A stretch of DNA of 64,000 nucleotides from Pseudomonas purpurea. Its GTDB lineage: Bacteria; Pseudomonadota; Gammaproteobacteria; Pseudomonadales; Pseudomonadaceae. Below the pieces are notes generated by a model. That model did no database searches, was not told the DNA's origin, and was given only the letters and a program-made list of their open reading frames with translations. A program made the position numbers and the translations under genes. The number at the start of each line of letters is the position of its first letter. Position 1 is the stretch's first letter. The DNA is taken from positions 186,001 to 250,000 of the forward strand of contig NZ_CP150918.1 in the NCBI RefSeq assembly GCF_039908635.1, written 5' to 3'. This document shows positions 44,537 through 52,650 of the stretch, piece by piece.

Positions 44537-46131
44537 ACGTGCCTCCAGCGCGTGGCGCGGGTTTCAATGTGTTGGCCAATCAGGTTGAGCAGGGCGCCGG
44601 TCAGGCCCACCAGCAACATGCCGGCCATGATCAGGTCCATGCGCAGCAGTTGCTGGGCGCCGATCATCTGGCTGCCGATGCCGCCGTTGGACGGCATGAA
44701 ATATTCGGCGCCGATGGTGCCGAGCCAGGCGTAGATCAGGCCCAGGCGCAACCCGGCGAATATCCCCGGCGCGGCGCCCGGCAGGATCAACCGGCGCAGG
44801 CGTTGGCCGAGGCTCAAGCGCAGGACTTGCGCGGCTTCGTTGAGCTGCGGTGAGAGGTTGGCGACGCTGCGCTGGGTAGCAATGAACAGCGGGAAGAACG
44901 CCGCGAGGGCAACGAACACCCACTTGGCCAGTTCCCCCAGACCGAACCACGCCGTGAGCAGCGGCACCCAGGCGAAAATCGCGATCTGGCGGATGGCCGC
45001 GAGGGTCGGGCCGAGCAGGCGTTCGCTGACCGATGACAACCCCAGCAACAGCCCCAGCCCGAACCCGAGACCACCACCCAGCGCCAGCCCGCCGAGGGTG
45101 CGGCCCAGGCTCAGCGCCATGCCGCCGAGCAGCGTGCCATCGAGCAACCCGTGGCCGGTGGTCTGGAGCACCGCCCAGGGGCTGACCAGAATGTTCGCAT
45201 CGACCCACTGCTGATCCACCGCAACTTGCCACAGCGTCAGCAGGGCCAGTGGCAGCAGCCACGATTGCAGGCGCTGCCAGCCTTGATAGCGCGGGCCGCG
45301 ACGGATTTCAGCGGTGGCCGGGTGCGGCCAGTGCACCAGTTGGCGATCCAGCAGGCCGATGCCACGGTCCATCGCCACGCCCAACACGCCGATCACCACG
45401 ATGCAGACGAAAACAATGTCGAGCATGAACAACTGCCGCGCCCAGACCATCAGGTAGCCAATGCCTTCGCTGGATGCCAGCAATTCAACCGCCAGCAATG
45501 ACGTCCACCCGGCCGCCAGCGCCAGCCGTACACCGGCCATGAACGCCGGCAGTGCGGCGGGCAGTATCAGCCGTCGAATCAGCAGCCTGGGCGGTAAGCG
45601 CAATACGGCTGCGGCTTCGCGCAGTTTCGGTTGGGCATCGCGCACGCCGACCAGTGTGTGCAGGGTCACCGGCACTACGATGGCTTTGATCAGCACCACC
45701 AGTTTCAACACTTCGCCGATGCCGAAAAACACCATGAACAGTGGAACCCACGCCAGCGTCGGGACTTGCGCCAGCGCGGCGAAGGTCGGGAACACCAGGC
45801 GTTCAAAACGCTGGCTGAAACCCAGTGCGGCACCGAACACAGCACCTGCGCCGATCCCCGTGAGCAAGCCCCAGAACAACCGCTGAAGGCTGATCGCCAA
45901 GTGGCTCCACAGTTCGCCACCGGACAGCTCGACCGCGCTGCTCCAGACCAGCGACGGTGCGGGCAGGATCTGCTCGCTCATCCAGTGATAACGGCTGGCC
46001 AGCCACCACAGCGTGAACAGACTGATCGGCAGCAGCCACGGCAGCAGGCGTTGGTTCAGGCTTGGCCACAAGCGCCGGGCGTTTAACGAGGGTGCGGCCA
46101 GCGGCAGGCTCAGCAGGGAAACACGGGCCAT
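44533..46131 (-). CDS. atsB: AtsB-like double ABC permease (two permease domains fused)
   Basis: The start at 46131 (MARVSLLSLPLAAPS) has GGAGG 7 bases upstream; longer starts reach into the REP. The 532-aa protein holds two complete permease units. Each has about six helices and an EAA loop (EAAAVLRLPPRLLIRRLILP in the first half, EAAQVLRLSLGQRLRRLILP in the second). One chain thus replaces the usual permease dimer. AtsB of P. putida is described as such a fused permease, which supports the assignment. Confidence 0.85.
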   Translation of the reverse strand: MARVSLLSLPLAAPSLNARRLWPSLNQRLLPWLLPISLFTLWWLASRYHWMSEQILPAPSLVWSSAVELSGGELWSHLAISLQRLFWGLLTGIGAGAVFGAALGFSQRFERLVFPTFAALAQVPTLAWVPLFMVFFGIGEVLKLVVLIKAIVVPVTLHTLVGVRDAQPKLREAAAVLRLPPRLLIRRLILPAALPAFMAGVRLALAAGWTSLLAVELLASSEGIGYLMVWARQLFMLDIVFVCIVVIGVLGVAMDRGIGLLDRQLVHWPHPATAEIRRGPRYQGWQRLQSWLLPLALLTLWQVAVDQQWVDANILVSPWAVLQTTGHGLLDGTLLGGMALSLGRTLGGLALGGGLGFGLGLLLGLSSVSERLLGPTLAAIRQIAIFAWVPLLTAWFGLGELAKWVFVALAAFFPLFIATQRSVANLSPQLNEAAQVLRLSLGQRLRRLILPGAAPGIFAGLRLGLIYAWLGTIGAEYFMPSNGGIGSQMIGAQQLLRMDLIMAGMLLVGLTGALLNLIGQHIETRATRWRHV

Positions 46132-46153
46132 GAAGGGACCTCCGTTGGTGACC

Positions 46154-46246
46154 TTGTGGAGCGGGCTTGCTCGCGAAGGCGATGTAACAACCGACATCAA
46201 TGCTGGATGTGATGGCCTCTTCGCGGGCAAGCCTCGCTCCTACAGG
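46154..46246. repeat. REP pair, TGTGGGAGCGGGC class
   Basis: TTGTGGAGCGGGCTTGCTCG at the left and CGGGCAAGCCTCGCTCCTAC at the right form an inverted pair. It lies in the 382-base divergent region between atsB and atsR. The rest of the gap is very AT-rich (46260-46450) with no gene and likely holds both promoters. Confidence 0.85.
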
Positions 46247-46513
46247 ATTTAGGCTCATGCAAAATGGATCTATGAAATTTAAAAACGATGCTTTTTGGAG
46301 ATAAGAAAAGCCATTTAAGGCCTGCTGCTTCCACGCATCCAATGCATTCGAAGAATATTTTCGATGCTGTTTTTGCATACCGCGTCAGGACGTACGTTTT
46401 AGCGGGTATATGTTTTTTAGTTATTAAATTGTTATTTTTTAGTATTTAAATGTTTGGATCGACTGTGCCTACTTTTGGCTCCTCAACGCCCGCCGTGATC
46501 AGGAGCTGCCCCC

Positions 46514-47524
46514 ATGAACTTTCCCTTCAAACGCGTTATCAATCTGTTCGCTGCGGGTGTGCTCGCCGGTCTGGCGCTGAACGCCAGCGCGGTCGAACTC
46601 AAGGAAATCCGCATCGCCGTACCGGACCTCAGTGCCGGCACGCAGCACAGTGGCGGCGGGGTGGTGGACGTGTTGCGCCAGCAGCAGATTTTCGAAAAGG
46701 CCTTCGCCGATCAGGGCATCACCATCCAGTGGAGTTTCTTCAAGGGTGCTGGCCCTGTGATCAACGAAGCCTTTGCCAACGGTCAGGTCGACCTGGCGTA
46801 CCTCGGCGACCTCGCGGCGATCATCGGCAAGTCCAACGGCCTCGACACCCGGCTACTCAGCGCCTCGGCCCGTGGCGTGAAGCATTATCTGGGCGTGGTG
46901 CCGGGTTCGGGGATCAAGACCTTGCAGGACCTCAAAGGCAAGCGCGTGGCGATCTTCCGGGGCACCGCCAGCCAACTGTCGTTCGACGCCGCACTGGCCA
47001 GCCAGGGCTTGAGCGAGAAGGACCTGAAAGTCATCAACCTGGATTTCAACGCTGCGGTGGCGGCACTCGCGGCCAAACAGATCGACGCGTCGTGGGGCGG
47101 CTCCGGGCTGACCGCGTTACAAGCCAGGGGGTTGGCCGAGTTGCCACTGAGCACCAAGGATCTGGGGGGTGCGGGCAGTATTCAGAGCGTGCTGATAGGG
47201 ACCGGGAAATTTGTCGACGAGCATCCCGAAGCCGTGGCGAAATTGCTCAAGGCGCAACAGCAAGCCGTCGAGTGGCTGACCCAGGACAGCAACAAGGACG
47301 CCTACATTCAGTTGGTGTCGGGGCTGGCAAGTTATCCACAGGTGATTCTTCAGCAGGACCTGAAGGACCAGAAACTGAGCGAGATTTTCCCCTCGACCCT
47401 GGACCCGGTGTTCCTCGGCAAATTGCAGGACGCCGTGGACCTGGCTTCGCAGCAGAAGCTGATTCGCAAGCCGTTCAAGGTAAGCGAATGGGTGGCGCCG
47501 CAATTGACTGCGGCAAAACTGTAA
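46514..47524 (+). CDS. atsR: AtsR-like sulfate-ester/sulfonate substrate-binding protein
   Basis: The 336-aa protein has a signal peptide (cleavage near NASA-VELKE). The SsuA-type fold contains GAGPVINEAFANGQVDLAYL and LKGKRVAIFRGTASQLSFDA. It is divergent to atsBC and supplies the periplasmic binding part. The AT-rich upstream region suggests strong induction, as expected under sulfate limitation. Confidence 0.83.
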   Translation: MNFPFKRVINLFAAGVLAGLALNASAVELKEIRIAVPDLSAGTQHSGGGVVDVLRQQQIFEKAFADQGITIQWSFFKGAGPVINEAFANGQVDLAYLGDLAAIIGKSNGLDTRLLSASARGVKHYLGVVPGSGIKTLQDLKGKRVAIFRGTASQLSFDAALASQGLSEKDLKVINLDFNAAVAALAAKQIDASWGGSGLTALQARGLAELPLSTKDLGGAGSIQSVLIGTGKFVDEHPEAVAKLLKAQQQAVEWLTQDSNKDAYIQLVSGLASYPQVILQQDLKDQKLSEIFPSTLDPVFLGKLQDAVDLASQQKLIRKPFKVSEWVAPQLTAAKL

Positions 47525-47532
47525 GCACTCAA

Positions 47533-47678
47533 CTGTGGCGAGGGAGCTTGCTCCCGCTGGAGCGCGAAGCCGCCTCAACCTGAAGTACCGCATTCATTCA
47601 GTCAGAACTCGGTGGCCGGGTTGCGACTGCTGCGCCCTGGCGCGGATCGGCCGGCGGGAGCAAGCTTCCATCGCCACA
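47533..47678. repeat. REP pair, GTGGCGAGGGAGC class
   Basis: CTGTGGCGAGGGAGCTTGCT at the left and GGGAGCAAGCTTCCATCGCC at the right form an inverted pair between the convergent atsR and LysR genes. Confidence 0.88.
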
Positions 47679-47685
47679 AGAGCGG

Positions 47686-48606
47686 TCAAACTGCGACGCT
47701 AACTTCCAGCTTATCCACCGCCACCAACGTCTCGATCATCGCCCGCGCCGCGGGCGACAACCGGAACCCGGTGCGGCTCACAATCCCGCACCGCGCATTC
47801 ATGCTCTCGATGTTCTGCGGCAGGTTGCGCCAGTGCAGCAGGGCCAGCGAACCCTGGGCGATGTCTTCGACAAACGCTTCCTCGGTGCCCACGCCAATCG
47901 CGTTGGACTGCAACACGATTTTCACCAGTGCCGGAAAATGCTCGGTCTCGATGGTTGGTGAAAAATCGGTGCGGCCGCTGAGGTTCGCCAGCAGTTTGCG
48001 AATGCCCGGCGGGATCAGCGTGGTCGCCAGCGGGTAGTCGAACATGTCGTTGGTCGACAGGCTTTCCTTGGCCAGCAATGGATGCCCCGGGCGGCAGAAA
48101 AACACCCCGCGCTTGGGGGTTAGCGCGCGCGTCTGAAAGTTCGGATCGGCCTCGAAATGGCGGATGTCGGCGATGAAGAATTCGATCTCTTCACGGCTCA
48201 GGGCGCGGCTGAGTTTTTCCCAGTTATCCACTTGAAAACAGGTGCGTACTTTCGGGTGCGAATTGACGAACTGCGCCACCGCGTCCGGCACCAGTTTGAC
48301 CGCTGGCGCCGGGCCGCAACCAAAGCGCAACTCACCCGCGTCAAGCTTGGTCATTTGCGTCACTTCGGCGTTGAGCAATGCCGCGCCCTGCACCAGCGTC
48401 AAGGCGTGTTGCAGCACCACCTGGCCCTCGGGGGTGGGGCGCAGATCCTTGTTGGCTCGGTCCACCAGCACGCAGCCGAACTCCTGTTCCAGCCCTTGAA
48501 TACTGCGGCTGAACGCCGGTTGAGTGATGCCCATCGCATCCGCCGCACGGACAAAACTGCGGTGTTCGTTGAGGGCGATGAAGTAACGCAACTGGCGAAG
48601 ATCCAT
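47686..48606 (-). CDS. LysR family regulator A
   Basis: The start at 48606 (MDLRQLRYFIAL) is preferred over 48621. The N-terminal HTH (RSFVRAADAMGITQPAFSRS) and C-terminal inducer domain are complete. It is divergent to atsK, with 182 bases between, and probably controls it. It is a clear paralogue of the LysR gene at 51553. One of the two would match SftR, the sulfate-ester regulator of P. putida; which one cannot be settled here. Confidence 0.9.
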   Translation of the reverse strand: MDLRQLRYFIALNEHRSFVRAADAMGITQPAFSRSIQGLEQEFGCVLVDRANKDLRPTPEGQVVLQHALTLVQGAALLNAEVTQMTKLDAGELRFGCGPAPAVKLVPDAVAQFVNSHPKVRTCFQVDNWEKLSRALSREEIEFFIADIRHFEADPNFQTRALTPKRGVFFCRPGHPLLAKESLSTNDMFDYPLATTLIPPGIRKLLANLSGRTDFSPTIETEHFPALVKIVLQSNAIGVGTEEAFVEDIAQGSLALLHWRNLPQNIESMNARCGIVSRTGFRLSPAARAMIETLVAVDKLEVSVAV

Positions 48607-48788
48607 ATGCTTTCCCGGCATCCTAAAAATAGCTCGAAGGCATTTGCGACGAGGGTGGCTTGAGGTTTTAAATGCAAGCTCTTATTCCGTCAACGAAGCA
48701 TGTGAATATCTATTAGATCTAAATTGAATATAGATAGAGCGTTGGTTCGCTGCCGTTCAACCGTAAGCAGTCAGATGAGGGTCTACCC

Positions 48789-49709
48789 ATGAGCAATGCC
48801 GCTTTAGCTGTAAAACCCGCTGTTCACGCGCTTGAAATTCATCCGGTGGCCGGTCGCATCGGTGCCGAGATTCGCGGTATCGCGCTGTCCGGTGAGTTGG
48901 ACGCCAGCACGGTCGAAGCGATCCAGCAGGCACTGGTGCAGTACAAAGTGATCTTCTTCCGTGCCCAGACCCACCTCGACGATCAGCGTCAGGAAGCCTT
49001 TGCGCATTTGCTCGGGGAACCGGTGGCGCACCCGACCGTGCCAGTGCGCGACGGCACCCGTTACCTGCTGGAGCTGGATGGTGCTGAAGGCCAGCGTGCC
49101 AACTCCTGGCACACCGACGTGACCTTCGTCGACGCCTACCCGAAAGCCTCGATCCTGCGCTCGGTGCTGGCGCCGTCTCACGGTGGCGACACGGTGTGGG
49201 CCAACACCGCAAGCGCTTACAACGAACTGGCGCCGGAGTTGCGTGAGCTGGCGGACAAACTCTGGGCGGTGCACAGCAACGAATATGACTACGCAGGCGC
49301 CAAGCCCGATGTCTCGGCAGAGAAGCTGGAGCGCTATCGCAAAATCTTCACCTCGACGGTTTACGAGACCGAGCACCCGGTGGTTCGCGTGCATCCGATC
49401 AGTGGCGAAAAAAGCCTGTTGCTGGGGCATTTCGTCAAACGTATCAAGGGTTATTCACAGGCCGATTCGGCGCATTTGTTCAACCTGCTGCAAAGTCATG
49501 TCACGCGCCTGGAAAACACCGTGCGCTGGCGCTGGCAGGCCGGTGACGTGGCGATCTGGGACAACCGTTCGACCCAGCATTACGCGGTGGATGATTACGG
49601 CACGCAGGAACGGATCGTGCGTCGCGTGACGCTCAGGGGCGAAGTACCGGTAGGGGTGGAGGGGCAGCGGAGTCAGACTATCAAGGCGGCTGAAATCGGC
49701 GCCGTTTGA
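48789..49709 (+). CDS. atsK: AtsK alkylsulfatase (2-oxoglutarate/Fe dioxygenase)
   Basis: This 306-aa TauD/TfdA-family enzyme has the Fe ligands HTD in NSWHTDVTFVDAYP and the distal His in NRSTQHYAVDDYG. The 2-oxoglutarate-binding Arg lies in ERIVRRVTLRG. The sequence is very close to P. putida AtsK from memory, including the N-terminus MSNAALA. It cleaves alkyl sulfates oxidatively to aldehyde and sulfate. It is divergent to LysR A. Confidence 0.92.
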   Translation: MSNAALAVKPAVHALEIHPVAGRIGAEIRGIALSGELDASTVEAIQQALVQYKVIFFRAQTHLDDQRQEAFAHLLGEPVAHPTVPVRDGTRYLLELDGAEGQRANSWHTDVTFVDAYPKASILRSVLAPSHGGDTVWANTASAYNELAPELRELADKLWAVHSNEYDYAGAKPDVSAEKLERYRKIFTSTVYETEHPVVRVHPISGEKSLLLGHFVKRIKGYSQADSAHLFNLLQSHVTRLENTVRWRWQAGDVAIWDNRSTQHYAVDDYGTQERIVRRVTLRGEVPVGVEGQRSQTIKAAEIGAV

Positions 49710-49715
49710 TCTGAC

Positions 49716-49812
49716 GCTATCGCGAGCAAGCTCGCTCCAACAGTGGATTTGTGTTGAACACAGTCAATGTGAACAGACACAGACCTTGTGGGAGCGAGCT
49801 TGCTCGTGATGC
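49716..49812. repeat. REP pair, TGTGGGAGCGAGC class
   Basis: CGCGAGCAAGCTCGCTCCAA at the left is mirrored by TTGTGGGAGCGAGCTTGCTC at the right, between the convergent atsK and sulfatase-like genes. Confidence 0.85.
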
Positions 49813-49816
49813 TTTT

Positions 49817-51433
49817 TCACCAAACGCCGATCTGCACCACTTTCTCGATCTCGGGCTCGCCATACCGAAACCACTGCCCGCGCAGCTCAATCTCCTGATG
49901 GCTGATGGTGGTGCGGCGCTTCAGCCCTCGCATCCACTCGAACAGATACCCTGCATGTTCTTCTCGCACCGCCGCGCAGGTCGGGTCTGTACCCAGATCG
50001 TGCAATTCCTGCGGGTCATTCAGCAGATCGAATAGCTGCGGCCGAAAGCCGTCGTACGCCAAATATTTCCAGCGGTCGCTGCGCACCATGGTCATGCGGC
50101 AGCGGTCGATGGGTTGTGCCAAGCGTTCGCGCGCCGGGGCCTGGAAGGCGTAGTCGTATTCGCTGATTGCATAGCGGCGCCAGTCGGTTTTTTCTGCGTG
50201 CAACAGCGGAATCAGTGAACGTCCTTCCAGCCGATGTTCCGCACTCGGCAGGCCCAGCGCCTGAAGAAATGTCGGCAGGGCGTCGATGGTTTCCACCAGT
50301 CGTGCATCCACCGAACCACGGGTGAGATCCGCCGCCGCACGCGGGTCGCGGACGATCAACGGCACGCCCACCGCCGGCTCCAGCAAGAACTCTTTTTCCC
50401 CCAGGTAATGGTCGCCGAGAAAATCCCCGTGATCGCTGGTGAACACGATCAGCGTGTCGTCCCAGCGGCCGCTGCTTTCGAGAAAATCGAACAGCCGCCC
50501 GAGCTGATCATCGACCTGTTTGATCAGGCCCATGTAGGTCGGGATTACGTTCAGGCGCACCTCATCGCGGGAAAAATTCAGGCTCTCTTCGTGCTGTCGA
50601 AACGCGTGGTAGACCGGGTGATCGCTTGCCTCTCCCTTGGCCGCACGCACGGCTGGCAGGACTTGATCGGCGCCATACAACGCGTGGTAAGGCGCGGGTG
50701 CGATGTAGGGCCAATGCGGCTTGATGTACGACAGGTGCAAACACCACGGCTGGTCTTGTTGCTCACGGATGAAGTCGATGGCGCGGTCAGTGGTGTGCAC
50801 GGTTTCTGAGTGCTGCTCGGGAATCCGTGCCGGCAGGTGGGCGTTGCGCATGTGCCAGCCACTGAGGATTTCGCCGTGTGCGCCCGCGCCCGCGTTGGCC
50901 CAGTCGTGCCAGGGGTTGCGACCGTCAAAACCGTGTTCGCGCAGGTAATGGGTGTAGGGCGCCGACTCGCGTTTGTCGTCGAACAGCGGGTCGTCGGGGA
51001 AGATCCCGTCGTGCCGGAAGTACGGCTCGAACCCCACTTCGTTCAGTGCCTCGGCCTGCGTACTTGCGGGGTCGATGGCCAGGCGTTGCAGCGCGTCGAG
51101 GTTGGGCGTGGCGTGGGTCTTGCCGACCAGCGCGGTGCGGATGCCGTGGGGGCGCAGGTAGTCGCCAATCGTCAGTTCTTCGAGGGGCAGCGGCACGGCG
51201 TTCCAGGCGACTTGATGGCTGCTGACGTAGCGCCCGGTGTAGGCCGACATCCGCGACGGTCCGCAAATCGTGCCTTGGGTGTAAGCACGACTGAACCGCA
51301 CACCAGCGGCGGCGAGGCGGTCGATGTTGGGGGTGTGCAGGTGCGGGTGGCCGTAGCAGGACAGGTAATCGCGGCGCAGTTGATCGCACATGATGTACAG
51401 CACGTTGCGCACGGGGTTCTGGGTGTTGGGCAT
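49817..51433 (-). CDS. FGly-type sulfatase / phosphonate monoester hydrolase-like enzyme
   Basis: The start at 51433 (MPNTQNPVRNVLYIMCDQLR) is chosen; upstream residues look non-genic. The 538-aa protein has the formylglycine motif CGPSR with Cys57, the metal-binding Asp in MCDQLRRD, and FTSDHGDFLGDHYLGEKEF. From memory the closest pattern is the phosphonate monoester hydrolase branch, whose nucleophile is also residue 57. The enzyme may therefore cut diesters or sulfonate monoesters as well as sulfate esters. No signal peptide is visible, so it should work in the cytoplasm. Confidence 0.85.
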   Translation of the reverse strand: MPNTQNPVRNVLYIMCDQLRRDYLSCYGHPHLHTPNIDRLAAAGVRFSRAYTQGTICGPSRMSAYTGRYVSSHQVAWNAVPLPLEELTIGDYLRPHGIRTALVGKTHATPNLDALQRLAIDPASTQAEALNEVGFEPYFRHDGIFPDDPLFDDKRESAPYTHYLREHGFDGRNPWHDWANAGAGAHGEILSGWHMRNAHLPARIPEQHSETVHTTDRAIDFIREQQDQPWCLHLSYIKPHWPYIAPAPYHALYGADQVLPAVRAAKGEASDHPVYHAFRQHEESLNFSRDEVRLNVIPTYMGLIKQVDDQLGRLFDFLESSGRWDDTLIVFTSDHGDFLGDHYLGEKEFLLEPAVGVPLIVRDPRAAADLTRGSVDARLVETIDALPTFLQALGLPSAEHRLEGRSLIPLLHAEKTDWRRYAISEYDYAFQAPARERLAQPIDRCRMTMVRSDRWKYLAYDGFRPQLFDLLNDPQELHDLGTDPTCAAVREEHAGYLFEWMRGLKRRTTISHQEIELRGQWFRYGEPEIEKVVQIGVW

Positions 51434-51552
51434 GGGGTTCACCGAGTGGAGGACAGGTGAAGGTTTTCGCTGGTGCGGTGGGGGTGAGGCAAGTGCGTTT
51501 GGGGAATGGTTTTTATGCAGCAAGTGCATTGCTGTCCGGGAACTGCTCGCGA

Positions 51553-52497
51553 TCAGACAGCGATGTTCTCCAATGAACATACCTCGTCATCACGCTCATC
51601 AATCGCCTTGATCTGCGCGATCATCGCCTCGGCCAACGGTGACAACCGATACCCCGCGCGGCTGACGATGCCGTAGCGGGTGTAGAGCTCCTCCAGGTCA
51701 TCGGCCAGCCCTTCGATTTTCAGGCACACCAGTTCGCCCCGGGTGTGATGCAGCACATCGCTGTAGGCGCCGACGATGCCGATGGCGTCCGAGCGCAGTA
51801 CCACGCCGAGCAGGCTGTAGCTGTTTTCACATTCCACATTGGGGCTGAAGTCCGGGCGGCCGCTGAGGTCGACGATGACTTTGCGCAGGTTCGGCGGGCG
51901 GATGCTGACCGCCATCGGGTAGCTCATCAGTTGCGCCGCGCTGACCGATGCCAGGCCCGCCAACGGGTGCCCGGCGCGGCAGCAGAAATGCCATTTGCGC
52001 GGGCGCAGGCGTTGGGTCAGGTAATCCGGGTGGGCTTCGAACTGTCGGGTGTCGGCGACGAAGAATTCGAACTCTTCACTGAGCAGGCGCTTGCCCAGGG
52101 TTTGCCAGTCGTCCACCTGAAACTGCACCCGCGCCTTGGGGTAGCGTCCGATGAAACTGCCGATCGCACGCGGGATCAACCCGGCGGCGGGCGCCGGGCC
52201 GCAACCGAAACGCAACTCGCCGGCCTCCAGGCCATTGAACTGGCTGATCTCGTTGGCCATTTGCTGCGCGCCGCTGACCAGTCGCCGCGCGTGTTCAAGC
52301 AGCACCTGGCCTTGTTTGGTCGGCGCCAGGTCCTTGCGTCCGCGGTCCACCAACTGGCAGCCGACGCTGTGTTCCAGCGCCTGAATACTGCGGCTGAAGG
52401 CCGATTGCGACAGGTTCACCGCCATCGCGCCCGCGACGAAGCTGCGCTGTTCGGCGAGGGCGATGAAGTGACGGAGTTGGCGCAAATCGATATGCAT
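51553..52497 (-). CDS. LysR family regulator B
   Basis: The 314-aa protein has the HTH (RSFVAGAMAVNLSQSAFSRS) and a LysR inducer-binding domain. It is divergent to the TonB-dependent receptor, with 153 bases between. It shares many positions with LysR A (for example ELRFGCGPAPA in both). By position it best fits SftR of P. putida, which controls the receptor and atsK. Confidence 0.88.
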   Translation of the reverse strand: MHIDLRQLRHFIALAEQRSFVAGAMAVNLSQSAFSRSIQALEHSVGCQLVDRGRKDLAPTKQGQVLLEHARRLVSGAQQMANEISQFNGLEAGELRFGCGPAPAAGLIPRAIGSFIGRYPKARVQFQVDDWQTLGKRLLSEEFEFFVADTRQFEAHPDYLTQRLRPRKWHFCCRAGHPLAGLASVSAAQLMSYPMAVSIRPPNLRKVIVDLSGRPDFSPNVECENSYSLLGVVLRSDAIGIVGAYSDVLHHTRGELVCLKIEGLADDLEELYTRYGIVSRAGYRLSPLAEAMIAQIKAIDERDDEVCSLENIAV

Positions 52498-52650
52498 TTT
52501 TCACATAAAAAATATCGGGGAAATGCATTGGATATGCATTAGGTCGACTCCTTATAAAGGCAATCTCTTATGCAGTAAATCTTTGTAAAAACATAAATAA
52601 ATAACTTTAAAGAATATGCGCTGTGTGTATTTTTTGACCAGGAGCCGCCC

